Shown in pieces: positions 1-8,514 of a DNA stretch of 64,000 bases. This stretch comes from Pseudomaricurvus sp. HS19. GTDB lineage: Bacteria > Pseudomonadota > Gammaproteobacteria > Pseudomonadales > Cellvibrionaceae. Made by a program: the position numbers and the translations under genes. The stretch is from assembly GCF_009857815.1 (NCBI RefSeq), contig NZ_WVVW01000012.1, positions 62,001 to 126,000 on the forward strand, read 5' to 3'. Within the stretch, counting starts at the first letter, position 1. Every line of letters starts with the position of its first letter. The notes below the pieces were generated by a model. That model searched no databases and was not told the DNA's origin. It worked only from the letters and a program-made list of their open reading frames with translations.

Positions 1-133
1 GGAGCAGGGATTGCAGGAGGGTGAAGAGGTGGCTACCAGCGGCCTGCTGAAAATTCGCAGTGGCGGCACGGTGATCGTGAATAACAGCGTGGTACCGGAC
101 GCTGAAATAGCGCCGACTCCGGAAAACATGTGA
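1..133 (+). CDS. RND efflux membrane-fusion protein, C-terminal end (partial)
   Basis: Only the last 43 codons are present, read from base 2 to a TGA at 131-133; the gene starts before the window. The translation contains GLQEGEEVATSGLLKIRSGG, the kind of C-terminal beta-strand segment seen in HlyD/AcrA-type periplasmic adaptor subunits. It ends 10 bases before the start of the RND permease, the standard order for a tripartite pump operon. The family call rests on this short segment plus the neighbour, so subfamily cannot be assigned. Confidence 0.75.
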   Translation, partial: EQGLQEGEEVATSGLLKIRSGGTVIVNNSVVPDAEIAPTPENM

Positions 134-143
134 GGAGCCGGTT

Positions 144-3100
144 GTGAAATTTACCGATATCTTTGTCAACAAACCGGTACTGGCGACAGTTGTCAGCCTG
201 GTTATCCTGTTGCTGGGATTGCGTGCGGGAAGTGAGCTGACCGTGCGGGAATACCCGGAGCTGCAGAATGCCAACGTCAATATCTCCACGGCCTATGTGG
301 GTGCCGATGCCGATCTGGTGCAGGGCTTTATCACCACGCCTATCGAGCGTGAGGTGGCCACCGTGGATGGTATCAACTACATCAAATCCTCCAGTGTGGC
401 CGGCGTTTCCACAGTCAGTGCTGTTGTGCGGCTGGATGCCAATCCGGATGTGGTGCTGACCAAGGTGATTGCCAAGGTCAACAAACTGAAAAGTACCATG
501 CCTCCGTCGGCCGAGAACTCGGTGATTGAGCTGCGTATCGGCGACCCGGCTGCCCATGGCTACCTGGCGTTTTTCAGCGACTCCATGGAGATCAACCAGA
601 TAACCGATTATCTGGTGCGTGAAGTAGAGCCGCGGATCTCGACGGTACCGGGTATCCAGCGCGCCGAAATTATGGGCGCGCGGACTTTCGCGGTGCGCGC
701 GTGGCTGAAGCCGGAGCGTATGCGCGCGTTCAACCTGACCGCGTCGGATATCAACGAGGCGCTGCGTTCCAACAATGTGCTGTCGGCGGTGGGGTCTACC
801 AAAGGCTCCATGCTGGCCATCGATCTGAAGGCGGATACTGACCTGCGGGATATCAATCAGTTCCGGCGCATGATCGTGCGTGCGGAGAATGGCTCTATCA
901 TTCGCCTGGAAGATGTTGCGGATGTGCAGCTGGGCGCCGAGAGTTACGCTGGCTCGGCGCGCTTTAATGGCAAGCAGGCGACGTTTATTGCTGTTTTTAC
1001 CACTCCGGATGCCAACACCATCGAAGTGCTGGCTGATTTGCGCAAGGTGTGGGATGAGGAGATTGTGCCGCAGTTGCCGGAAGGGCTGGAGGCGGATTTC
1101 AGCTATGACAGCTCCACCTATATCCGCGATGCCCTGGACGAAGTGCAGTCCACCATTGTGGAGGCCGTCCTGATTGTGATCGTGGTGATCTTTGCCTTTC
1201 TCGGTTCCATGCGCTCGGTGATTGTGCCGGCGGTAGCCGTGCCGCTGTCACTGGTGGGAGCGATGTTCCTGATGTTGCTGCTTGGCTTCTCCCTCAATTT
1301 GTTGACGCTGTTGGCGATGGTGCTGGCCATCGGTATCGTGGTGGACGACGCGATTATCGTGCTGGAGAACATTCACCGGCATATCGAAGAGGGGATGACG
1401 CCACAGGCGGCCGCCTTGCGCGGCGCCCGCGAACTGGCGTGGCCGGTGGTCGCCATGACCACCACCCTGGTGGCGGTGTACCTGCCTATCGGCTTCCTCA
1501 GCGGAATCACCGGTGTTCTGTTTGTAGAGTTCGCCTTCACTCTTGCCGGCGCGGTGCTTATCTCTGGCGTTGTGGCGTTGACGCTGTCGCCCATGATGTG
1601 TGCCAAGCTGCTCAAGCCCCATAAGGGAGGCGAAAAGGGTGGCCTGGAAGCGTGGCTGGACAATCGCTTTGAGCGGCTGCAGCACGCCTATCAACGGGAT
1701 CTGCACTCTACCCTCACGCAGGTGCCGGGTATTATCCTGTTTGGCCTGATCGTGCTGACATCCTGCTATTTCTTTTTCCAGATGGCGCCCAATGAGCTGG
1801 CCCCCCAGGAAGATACGGGCCTGGCCTTCTATATGGGCGAGAGTGATCCCGGGGTATCGCTGGAGTACGTGGAGCGTTTCTCCGACAAGGCTTGGGAAAT
1901 CGATCAGGGCAGCGATGCCATCGCTGGTAACTTCCAGTTCAACGGTGTCAGCCTGACCGCCCCGGGCGCTACCAACGGTGCTTTTGGCGGCATGATTATG
2001 GCGCCGTGGAGCGAGCGCGACGAGTCTCTCATCGATGTGCTGAATAACCACATTACACCGGAGTTCTCCAGGGTTGCCGGTTTGCAGGTGGCGGCCATGA
2101 TCCCGCCGGCGTTGCCCACTGGCGGCACTGGTATGCCCATCGAGTTTGTGGTGCTGAGCACCGCGGCGCCGGAGACAGTGAAGGAGCTTGCGGATCAGGT
2201 GCTGGAGAAAGCGCGTGACAGTCGCAAATTTATCTTTCTCAACACCGACGTAAAGATCAACAAGCCCCGCACCGATATTCTTATCGATCGTGACAAGGCG
2301 TCGCAGCTGGGTATCGATATGGCGCAGTTGTCGGGGGACCTGTCGTCCATGTTGTCGGGGGGGTACGTTAACCGCTTCTCGCTGGAAAACCGTTCCTACA
2401 AGGTGATACCCCAGGTAGAGCGAGCAGAGCGCCTTACGGCGGAGCAGCTGGAGAGTTACTACACCCGCACACAAAGTGGTGACCTGGTGCCGCTCTCCAC
2501 CATTGTCGCATTGAGGGATTCCGTGCAGCCACAGGTACTGAGCCGCTTCCAGCAGCTCAATGCGGTGAACATCGGTGCGGTACCCCGTCCGGGAGTTGCC
2601 TACGGTGATGCATTGGCGGAGCTGGAAAACGCGGCGGCAGAAATCCTGCCGCGAGGCTACACGGTGGATTACGCCGGTCAGTCACGCCAGTTCAAGAGTG
2701 AAGGTTCGGCACTGGTGGTGACCTTCTTCTTTGCCTTGATCATTATTTATCTGGTGCTGGCGGCGCAGTTCGAGTCTTTTCGGGACCCGCTCATCATGCT
2801 GGTGACCGTACCTATGTCCATTTGTGGCGCCTTGTTTGTACTGAACATGTTGGGCTTTTTCCGGGTGCCGGGGGCGACACTCAACATCTACACACAGATC
2901 GGACTGCTTACGCTGATCGGGGTGATCTCCAAGCACGGTATCCTGATTGTGGAGTTTGCCAACAAGCTGCAGCAGGAGGGCGTCTCCAAGCGTGAAGCCA
3001 TCGAACAGGCCGCCGCCATTCGTTTGCGCCCGGTCTTGATGACCACGGCAGCTCTGGTGCTGGCCATGGTGCCCATGCTGATTGCCACCGGGCCTGGTGC

Positions 3101-3254
3101 TGTGGCGCGCTTCTCCATGGGTGTGGTGATTGCCGCCGGGATGACCATTGGCACGGCCTTTACGCTCTATGTGCTACCGGCGGTCTATCTGATGATCGGC
3201 AGGGATTATTCGGCGTCGCCAGCGGTGGCGCCGACAGAACAACCTGAAGGCTGA
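144..3254 (+). CDS. RND-family multidrug efflux inner-membrane permease (HAE1 type)
   Basis: A 1036-residue proton-driven drug exporter, full length for the AcrB/MexB family. It opens MKFTDIFVNKPVLATVVSLV, typical of the first membrane helix, and has two large periplasmic loops between helices 1-2 and 7-8. The central helix carries VVDDAIIVLEN, holding the acidic pair of the proton relay, and the second half carries the matching GVISKHGILIVEF segment. The start is GTG at 144 behind GAGGAG. It follows the membrane-fusion gene in one operon, and a strong terminator follows. No outer-membrane channel gene is adjacent, so a TolC-type partner encoded elsewhere is inferred. Substrate is unknown. 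Confidence 0.95.
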   Translation: MKFTDIFVNKPVLATVVSLVILLLGLRAGSELTVREYPELQNANVNISTAYVGADADLVQGFITTPIEREVATVDGINYIKSSSVAGVSTVSAVVRLDANPDVVLTKVIAKVNKLKSTMPPSAENSVIELRIGDPAAHGYLAFFSDSMEINQITDYLVREVEPRISTVPGIQRAEIMGARTFAVRAWLKPERMRAFNLTASDINEALRSNNVLSAVGSTKGSMLAIDLKADTDLRDINQFRRMIVRAENGSIIRLEDVADVQLGAESYAGSARFNGKQATFIAVFTTPDANTIEVLADLRKVWDEEIVPQLPEGLEADFSYDSSTYIRDALDEVQSTIVEAVLIVIVVIFAFLGSMRSVIVPAVAVPLSLVGAMFLMLLLGFSLNLLTLLAMVLAIGIVVDDAIIVLENIHRHIEEGMTPQAAALRGARELAWPVVAMTTTLVAVYLPIGFLSGITGVLFVEFAFTLAGAVLISGVVALTLSPMMCAKLLKPHKGGEKGGLEAWLDNRFERLQHAYQRDLHSTLTQVPGIILFGLIVLTSCYFFFQMAPNELAPQEDTGLAFYMGESDPGVSLEYVERFSDKAWEIDQGSDAIAGNFQFNGVSLTAPGATNGAFGGMIMAPWSERDESLIDVLNNHITPEFSRVAGLQVAAMIPPALPTGGTGMPIEFVVLSTAAPETVKELADQVLEKARDSRKFIFLNTDVKINKPRTDILIDRDKASQLGIDMAQLSGDLSSMLSGGYVNRFSLENRSYKVIPQVERAERLTAEQLESYYTRTQSGDLVPLSTIVALRDSVQPQVLSRFQQLNAVNIGAVPRPGVAYGDALAELENAAAEILPRGYTVDYAGQSRQFKSEGSALVVTFFFALIIIYLVLAAQFESFRDPLIMLVTVPMSICGALFVLNMLGFFRVPGATLNIYTQIGLLTLIGVISKHGILIVEFANKLQQEGVSKREAIEQAAAIRLRPVLMTTAALVLAMVPMLIATGPGAVARFSMGVVIAAGMTIGTAFTLYVLPAVYLMIGRDYSASPAVAPTEQPEG

Positions 3255-3273
3255 GCCCCTGTCCCGCTTTCCC

Positions 3274-3304
3274 ACCGGCCTGCACTGCAGGCCGGTTTTG
3301 TTTT
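3274..3304 (+). terminator. Rho-independent terminator after the RND permease
   Basis: A 10-bp perfect stem (ACCGGCCTGC / GCAGGCCGGT) with a 3-base loop is followed by TTTGTTTT, 20 bases after the permease stop. It closes the efflux operon. Confidence 0.9.
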
Positions 3305-3391
3305 AAGGTCCGGGCTCTTCAGCAGTTGTTTTTTCAGCGTGTTGCAGTAGAGTGCGCAGCAGTGCAAACACAGCAGCCTGAGGAGATTGTC

Positions 3392-3871
3392 ATGGCGCAG
3401 GTAAGAGCAGTTCAGGACGCCGACTGGCCGGCCATTGTGGCTATCCAGGCGCAGGCCTATGCCCCCGAACTGCTTGAGTCTGAAGAGGCGCTGCGCGCCA
3501 AGGGACAGATGCGCCCCAACCTCTGCTCGGTGCTGGAAGATGGGGAGGGGATTCGCGCCTACTGCCTGGCCCACGCCTGGAGCGCGGACTCCGCCCCGAG
3601 CCTGCACGCCACCAGTCACCAGCACTGCGACAGCGACAATATCTTCCTGCACGATCTCGCTTTGCAACCCTCCTGTCGAGGCCTCGGCTATGCCCGCCTG
3701 CTGCTGGACGACATCCTGGCCCAGGCTCGTGCGGCCAATTTCCGCAGCTTTACCCTGGTGGCGGTACAAAATTCTGCCCCATTCTGGAGCCGTTTCGGCT
3801 TTGTTGCCGATGAGCGCAGCCTCCCTGCCAGCTATGGTGAGGGGGCGGTGTTTATGAGTTTACGACTCTAG
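3392..3871 (+). CDS. GNAT-family N-acetyltransferase
   Basis: A 159-residue GNAT acetyltransferase, predicted to move an acetyl group from acetyl-CoA to an amine. The protein starts with the usual strand MAQVRAVQDADWPAIVAIQ, and the acetyl-CoA loop appears as LALQPSCRGLGYARLLLDDI, matching the family Q/R-x-x-G-x-G/A pattern. The late strand SFTLVAVQNSAPFWSRFGF is the typical NxxAxxFYxxxGF region. The ATG at 3392 is preferred over an upstream frame because GAGGAG lies six bases before it. It is a single-gene unit between two terminated operons. The substrate cannot be told from sequence. Confidence 0.85.
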   Translation: MAQVRAVQDADWPAIVAIQAQAYAPELLESEEALRAKGQMRPNLCSVLEDGEGIRAYCLAHAWSADSAPSLHATSHQHCDSDNIFLHDLALQPSCRGLGYARLLLDDILAQARAANFRSFTLVAVQNSAPFWSRFGFVADERSLPASYGEGAVFMSLRL

Positions 3872-3972
3872 GAACCCTCTCTTTTTGCGCTGTTCTGGCG
3901 CATAAAAAGCCCCAATGTTTTATTTTGGTGCGCTTTTCCGTCTTCTGATGGTGCGCGGTAGATTCGACCCGT

Positions 3973-3998
3973 TTGGCATCTTAATCCTCTGATGCCAA
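3973..3998. repeat. Inverted repeat upstream of pot promoter
   Basis: TTGGCATC and GATGCCAA form a perfect 8-bp inverted repeat separated by 10 bases, ending seven bases before the candidate -35 element. Its position fits a regulator binding site, but no regulator can be named. Confidence 0.4.
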
Positions 3999-4005
3999 TT
4001 TGGGG

Positions 4006-4035
4006 TTGATTCATCCTCAAAAGTCAGTATTTAAT
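4006..4035 (+). promoter_or_regulatory. Candidate sigma-70 promoter of potGHIF
   Basis: TTGATT at 4006-4011 and TTTAAT at 4030-4035 are 18 bases apart; each differs from the consensus hexamer at one or two positions. This would give a start near 4042. It is the best pair in the gap but remains a pattern match only. Confidence 0.35.
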
Positions 4036-4053
4036 GGCGCTGTACAATAAAAC

Positions 4054-4066
4054 GAACACAGTGTTC
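4054..4066. promoter_or_regulatory. Palindrome GAACACAGTGTTC, candidate PuuR-type operator
   Basis: A 13-base palindrome just downstream of the inferred transcription start. Its half-site (G)TGTTC recurs in the other promoter regions of the polyamine block and resembles the TGTTCATTATATTTT-like box known for E. coli PuuR. A repressor bound here would block the pot transcript. Confidence 0.35.
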
Positions 4067-4187
4067 TAAATAGCGAAAGTTTTGGCCGCTATCTTGCTAG
4101 GTAAGAACTCTCTGTCTGCACCCGCTCAAGCGACCTTGTGGACAGAGCCGAATTACCACCAACCGTGCGGCAGGAGAGACTCACCCA

Positions 4188-5327
4188 ATGCCACAGGAAC
4201 AGTCCGGCCAGAAGCCGGAAAAAAATAAACGTGTCAAATTAGAGATCCGTCAGGTCAGCAAAGAGTTCGACGGATTCAAAGCAGTTAACGATGTCTCATT
4301 GGACATCTACCAGGGTGAAATCTTTGCTCTGCTCGGCGCCTCAGGCTGCGGTAAGTCTACCTTGCTGCGGATGCTGGCCGGATTCGAGTCACCCACCAGT
4401 GGTGAAATCCTGCTGGATGGTGTCTCCCTCAATGGTGTGCCCGCCTACGAGCGCCCCATCAACATGATGTTCCAGTCTTACGCACTGTTCCCGCACATGA
4501 CGGTAGAGCAGAACATCGCCTTTGGCCTCAAGTACAACAAGCTGTCCAAGCCAGCCATGCAAGCCAAAATTGAAGAAGCGCTGAGCCTGGTGCAAATGAG
4601 CGCCTATGCCAAGCGCAAGCCGCATCAGTTGTCCGGTGGTCAGCAGCAGCGGGTGGCACTGGCTCGCAGCCTGGCCAAGGAGCCGAAGCTGTTGCTGCTG
4701 GACGAGCCTATGGGGGCGCTGGACAAAAAGCTGCGTACACAGATGCAGCTGGAGATTGTCGATATTATCGAAGCGGTGGGTGTTACCTGTGTGATGGTAA
4801 CCCACGACCAGGAAGAGGCGATGACCATGGCCTCGCGGGTGGGCATCATGGATGCCGGTGTTATCCGCCAGGTGGGTGCTCCCTACGAAGTGTATGAGCA
4901 ACCCAACTGCCGTATGACCGCTGAATTTATCGGTTCCGTAAATATTTTTGATGGCAAGCTGACGGTGGATGAAGCCGACCACGTGGAGATCACCACGCCG
5001 GATTGCGACAAGCCGCTGCGTATGGCCCACGGCATCTCCGGTTCCCTGGGTATGGATATTGGCTATGCCATTCGCCCGGAAAAAGTGATGGTCTCCCGCC
5101 ATGAGCCGGATCAGCCCCACAATGTGGCGCGGGGCAAGGTAATGGATATCGCATACCTTGGCAGCCACTCTATCCTGCACATCGAGCTGCCCAGTGGTAA
5201 GAAGTTTCAGGCTTCGGTGGCCAACAGCGACCGCAAGGTGGTGGGTGATGACGAAGATCGCATCACCTGGAACGACGAGGTTTACATCAGCTGGGGCGAG
5301 CGCAGCGGGGTGGTGCTGACGTCATGA
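4188..5327 (+). CDS. potG: Putrescine ABC transporter ATP-binding subunit PotG
   Basis: A 379-residue cytoplasmic ATPase that powers polyamine import with PotH and PotI. Residues about 15-250 form the ABC domain: Walker A GASGCGKST, signature LSGGQQQR, Walker B LLLLDEP, and the switch histidine in VTHDQEE. A TOBE-type C-terminal domain follows, including IGYAIRPEKVMV. Length matches E. coli PotG (377). Its last four bases ATGA overlap the start of potH, so the genes are translationally coupled. First gene of potG-potH-potI-potF, next to a full polyamine degradation block. Confidence 0.93.
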   Translation: MPQEQSGQKPEKNKRVKLEIRQVSKEFDGFKAVNDVSLDIYQGEIFALLGASGCGKSTLLRMLAGFESPTSGEILLDGVSLNGVPAYERPINMMFQSYALFPHMTVEQNIAFGLKYNKLSKPAMQAKIEEALSLVQMSAYAKRKPHQLSGGQQQRVALARSLAKEPKLLLLDEPMGALDKKLRTQMQLEIVDIIEAVGVTCVMVTHDQEEAMTMASRVGIMDAGVIRQVGAPYEVYEQPNCRMTAEFIGSVNIFDGKLTVDEADHVEITTPDCDKPLRMAHGISGSLGMDIGYAIRPEKVMVSRHEPDQPHNVARGKVMDIAYLGSHSILHIELPSGKKFQASVANSDRKVVGDDEDRITWNDEVYISWGERSGVVLTS

Positions 5328-6238
5328 AGGGCCTCAATCTGTCACTGCTGATGGGCGCAGGCAAGCGGCTGGTGATGGCGGTACCCTATGTGTGGTTACT
5401 GCTGTTCTTCCTGGTGCCGTTTATCATCGTGCTCAAGATCAGCTTCGCGGAAGCGCAGATTGCTCTGCCGCCATTCACTGATCTGGTGGAGTTCACCGAC
5501 GACGTTCTGACGCTGAGTCTCAACCTCTTCAACTACATCGACCTCTACGAGTACGATCTCTATCTCACCGGCTATATCAGCTCGGTAAAAATTGCCGCAG
5601 CGGCCACCTTTATCGCGTTTCTGATTGGCTACCCTATTGCCTATGCCATTGCCCGCTTGCCGGAGCACTCCCGCAACCTGGCGCTGATGCTGGTGATACT
5701 GCCGTCCTGGACCTCATTCCTGATCCGTATCTATGCGTGGATCGGTTTGCTGAAGAACAATGGCCTTATCAATAACTTCCTCATGTGGCTGGGAATTATT
5801 GATGAGCCGTTGATCATGCTGCACACCCCGTTCGCAGTGTACATAGGTATTGTTTACGCCTACCTGCCCTTTATGGTGCTGCCTATCTATACCAACCTGG
5901 TGAAACACGACGGACGTCTGCTGGAGGCTGCGGCGGATCTTGGCGCTTCCCCGGTGGAGAGCTTTTTCAAAATTACCCTGCCTCTGTCAATGGGCGGCAT
6001 TATTGCCGGCGCCATGCTGGTGTTTATCCCGGCGGTGGGTGAGTTTGTGATTCCGGAACTGCTGGGCGGTCCCGATACCCTGATGATAGGCAAGATGCTG
6101 TGGAACGAATTCTTCAATGCCCGCAACTGGCCGGGAGCTTCCGCGGTCGCGGTGGTGATGCTGGTACTGTTGATCATCCCGATCACCATCTTCCAGCGCT
6201 ACCAGGCGAAAGAAGCAGAGGAGGCTGAGCGTGGCTAA
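5324..6238 (+). CDS. potH: Putrescine ABC transporter permease PotH
   Basis: A 304-residue inner-membrane permease with about six hydrophobic helices. The cytoplasmic EAA loop, which docks on the ATPase, is visible as LEAAADLGASPVESF, followed by ITLPLSMGGI. The segment LPSWTSFLIRIYAWIGLL is characteristic of the PotB/PotH group. It overlaps potG by four bases and potI by eight, giving a tightly coupled operon. It forms the membrane channel together with PotI. Confidence 0.93.
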   Translation: MKGLNLSLLMGAGKRLVMAVPYVWLLLFFLVPFIIVLKISFAEAQIALPPFTDLVEFTDDVLTLSLNLFNYIDLYEYDLYLTGYISSVKIAAAATFIAFLIGYPIAYAIARLPEHSRNLALMLVILPSWTSFLIRIYAWIGLLKNNGLINNFLMWLGIIDEPLIMLHTPFAVYIGIVYAYLPFMVLPIYTNLVKHDGRLLEAAADLGASPVESFFKITLPLSMGGIIAGAMLVFIPAVGEFVIPELLGGPDTLMIGKMLWNEFFNARNWPGASAVAVVMLVLLIIPITIFQRYQAKEAEEAERG

Positions 6239-7076
6239 TACCCAAACCAAAGCTGGCTGGCCTTCATGGCTGATCCTGGGACTGGGTTTCCTGTTCCTTT
6301 ACCTGCCGATCTTCGTGCTCATGTTCTACTCGTTCAACGAGTCGCGACTGGTGACCGTATGGGCCGGTTTCTCCACCAAGTGGTATGGAGAGCTGTTCCG
6401 GGACGACCAGATGATGGGCGCTGTGTGGATGAGCCTGAAGATCGCCTTCCTCAGTGCCACCATGGCTGTGGCACTGGGCACCATGGCGTCAGTGGCGCTG
6501 GTGCGCTTCGGTCGCTTCCGTGGCAAAACCGTGTTTACTGCCATGATGACGGCGCCACTGGTTATGCCCGAGGTCATTACCGGTCTGTCACTGCTGCTGT
6601 TGTTTGTCACCCTGGCGCAAATGATCGGCTGGCCCGCCGAGCGCGGCATGCTCACCATCTGGATTGCCCACACCACGTTCAACATGGCGTATGTGGCGGT
6701 GGTTGTGTCGGCGCGCTTGCGGGAACTGGACAAATCGCTGGAAGAGGCGGCCATGGACCTTGGCGCCAACAGGCTGGCGGTATTCTTTAAAGTAACCCTG
6801 CCCATTGTGGCCCCGGCGCTGTTTTCCGGCTGGCTGCTGGCGTTTACCCTGTCGCTGGACGACCTGGTGATTGCCAGCTTCGTTTCCGGACCGGGTTCCA
6901 CGACCTTGCCAATGGTGGTCTTCTCCAGCGTGCGCCTTGGCGTAAGCCCCAAGATCAACGCACTGGCAACTATACTGGTGCTGTCCGTGGCGGCGGTCTC
7001 GCTGCTGGGGTGGTGGCTGATGCGACGTAAGGAGTTGCAGCGCCAGAAAGAGATGCGTGCTGCCTACGCTTCATAG
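6231..7076 (+). CDS. potI: Putrescine ABC transporter permease PotI
   Basis: A 281-residue second permease of the Pot importer. It has the expected N-terminal helix, FYSFNESRLVTVWAGFSTKWY (a segment typical of PotC/PotI) and an EAA loop EEAAMDLGANRLAVFF. The start is GTG at 6231, inside the potH end, with a good AGAGGAGG site just before it. The partner PotH, ATPase and binding protein are all adjacent. Confidence 0.93.
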   Translation: MANTQTKAGWPSWLILGLGFLFLYLPIFVLMFYSFNESRLVTVWAGFSTKWYGELFRDDQMMGAVWMSLKIAFLSATMAVALGTMASVALVRFGRFRGKTVFTAMMTAPLVMPEVITGLSLLLLFVTLAQMIGWPAERGMLTIWIAHTTFNMAYVAVVVSARLRELDKSLEEAAMDLGANRLAVFFKVTLPIVAPALFSGWLLAFTLSLDDLVIASFVSGPGSTTLPMVVFSSVRLGVSPKINALATILVLSVAAVSLLGWWLMRRKELQRQKEMRAAYAS

Positions 7077-7139
7077 AACTAAAACCAACAAGTACAGCAG
7101 AACAACTTTTTTGCCCGACGACACTACGAGGAGTAATCC

Positions 7140-8237
7140 GTGAAAACCTTAACCAAACTGGCACTTGCCGCGTCTGTCTCACTGGCGTCTACCATGACCC
7201 TGGCTGCTGACAAGACTCTGAATGTCTACAACTGGTCTGACTACATTGCCGAGGACACCCTGCCAACTTTTGAAAAAGAGACTGGCGTCAAGGTGACCTA
7301 CGATGTGTTCGACAGTAACGATGTGCTGGAAGCCAAGCTGCTGTCCGGCAAGACCGGCTACGATGTGGTGGTTCCTTCATCCACCTTCCTCGCCCGTCAG
7401 ATCAAGGCCGGCGTGTTCCAGAAGCTGGACATGAGCAAACTCCCCAACCACAAAAACCTCGATCCGGCGATGATGGCCAAACTGGCTGAGCTGGATCCGG
7501 GCAACGCCTATGCGGTGCCTTACCTGTGGGGTACTACCGGTATCGGTATCAACGTTGCCAAAGTAAAAGAGCGCCTGGGTGAGGACTTCCCGGTGGATAC
7601 CTGGGACATCGTCTTCAAGCCTGAGCTGGCTGCCAAGCTGGCAGACTGTGGCATCACTGTGCTGGACGCCTACGACGAAGTGGTTCCGACCGTACTGAAC
7701 TACATCGGTGAAGATCCCAAGTCCCAGGACCAGAAGGTACTGAAGAAAAAAGTGGCGCCGGTACTGGATGCGATTCGTCCCTACGTGCGTTACTTCCACT
7801 CTTCCCAGTACATCAATGACCTGGCCAACGGTGACGTGTGTGTGTCCATCGGCTGGTCCGGCGACATCCTGCAGGCGGTGGATCGTGCAGCCGAAGCTGA
7901 TAACGGTGTAGAAGTGGCTTACATCATCCCGAAAGAGGGCGCTGGCCTGTGGTTTGACATGCTGGCGATTCCAAAGGATGCGGGTAGCGTGGACGAGGCC
8001 CACAAGTTCCTGAACTACCTGATGGATCCGAAGGTTATGGCTGGTGTGTCCAACTACGTGTGGTACCCGAATGCCGTGCCTGCGTCCAAGCCAATGATCG
8101 ACGAAGAGATTACCTCTGACCCGGCGATCTACCCGACTCCGGAAGTGGAAGCCAAGCTGTTTACCTTCCCTGTCTACGAGCCCAAGTTTGACCGTGCCGG
8201 TACCCGTATGTGGACCGCGCTGAAAGCTGGTAAGTAA
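7140..8237 (+). CDS. potF: Periplasmic putrescine-binding protein PotF
   Basis: A 365-residue solute-binding protein that delivers polyamine to PotHI in the periplasm. A signal peptide (about residues 1-22, ending TLAA) is followed by KTLNVYNWSDYIAEDTLPTF, the classic opening of PotD/PotF/SpuD proteins. WSGDILQA and WFDMLAIPKDA are also family segments; the W and D residues there line the polyamine site in known structures. The start is GTG at 7140 behind GAGGAGTAATCC. It lies 63 bases after potI and is closed by a terminator. Exact choice between putrescine and spermidine is not certain from sequence. Confidence 0.92.
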   Translation: MKTLTKLALAASVSLASTMTLAADKTLNVYNWSDYIAEDTLPTFEKETGVKVTYDVFDSNDVLEAKLLSGKTGYDVVVPSSTFLARQIKAGVFQKLDMSKLPNHKNLDPAMMAKLAELDPGNAYAVPYLWGTTGIGINVAKVKERLGEDFPVDTWDIVFKPELAAKLADCGITVLDAYDEVVPTVLNYIGEDPKSQDQKVLKKKVAPVLDAIRPYVRYFHSSQYINDLANGDVCVSIGWSGDILQAVDRAAEADNGVEVAYIIPKEGAGLWFDMLAIPKDAGSVDEAHKFLNYLMDPKVMAGVSNYVWYPNAVPASKPMIDEEITSDPAIYPTPEVEAKLFTFPVYEPKFDRAGTRMWTALKAGK

Positions 8238-8273
8238 TTAGGGTAAATTGTGGCAACCCAGGTTGCCGCGAAG

Positions 8274-8300
8274 AAACGCCTCCCCAGGGAGGCGTTTTTT
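8274..8300 (+). terminator. Rho-independent terminator of potGHIF
   Basis: Stem AAACGCCTCC / GGAGGCGTTT with a 4-base loop runs into a T tract, 36 bases after the potF stop. Confidence 0.92.
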
Positions 8301-8465
8301 TATGCCTGATATTTGGTCGTCAGGATGGGTTTTAAGGTTGGCTCCATGGTTGCCCCGAGGTAGGAGCGCACTGGCCCAGACCACCCCCTCTTGCAGCAGA
8401 GCTGCAATTCACCTTGTCCCGTGCGCGATCCCTTTACCGCGGGTTCGGTGTCCGCAGCGGCGTTT

Positions 8466-8493
8466 CAAAAAAGCCCGCCGGTAGGGCGGGCTT
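8466..8493 (-). terminator. Rho-independent terminator of the ald-oxidase operon
   Basis: On the minus strand a 9-bp stem (AAGCCCGCC / GGCGGGCTT) is followed by six T. It lies about 20 bases beyond the stop of the FAD oxidoreductase at 8515. The bases between this and the pot terminator (8301-8465) show no gene. Confidence 0.9.
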
Positions 8494-8514
8494 CTGCTTT
8501 GTTGTGGACTCTGC

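Larger units (their letters stand above)
3872..4187. other. 316-base regulatory gap before the pot operon
   Basis: No gene is seen. The stretch holds an inverted repeat (3973-3998), a possible sigma-70 promoter (4006-4035) and a short palindrome (4054-4066), all listed separately, then a leader of about 120 bases to potG. AGGAGAG just upstream of the potG ATG is its ribosome site. Confidence 0.6.

Noticed and set aside
1248-2474. 408-codon open frame on the minus strand inside the RND permease gene
   Set aside because: Antisense shadow of a well-conserved gene; its translation is His/Gln/Arg-rich with no recognisable domain and no ribosome site.
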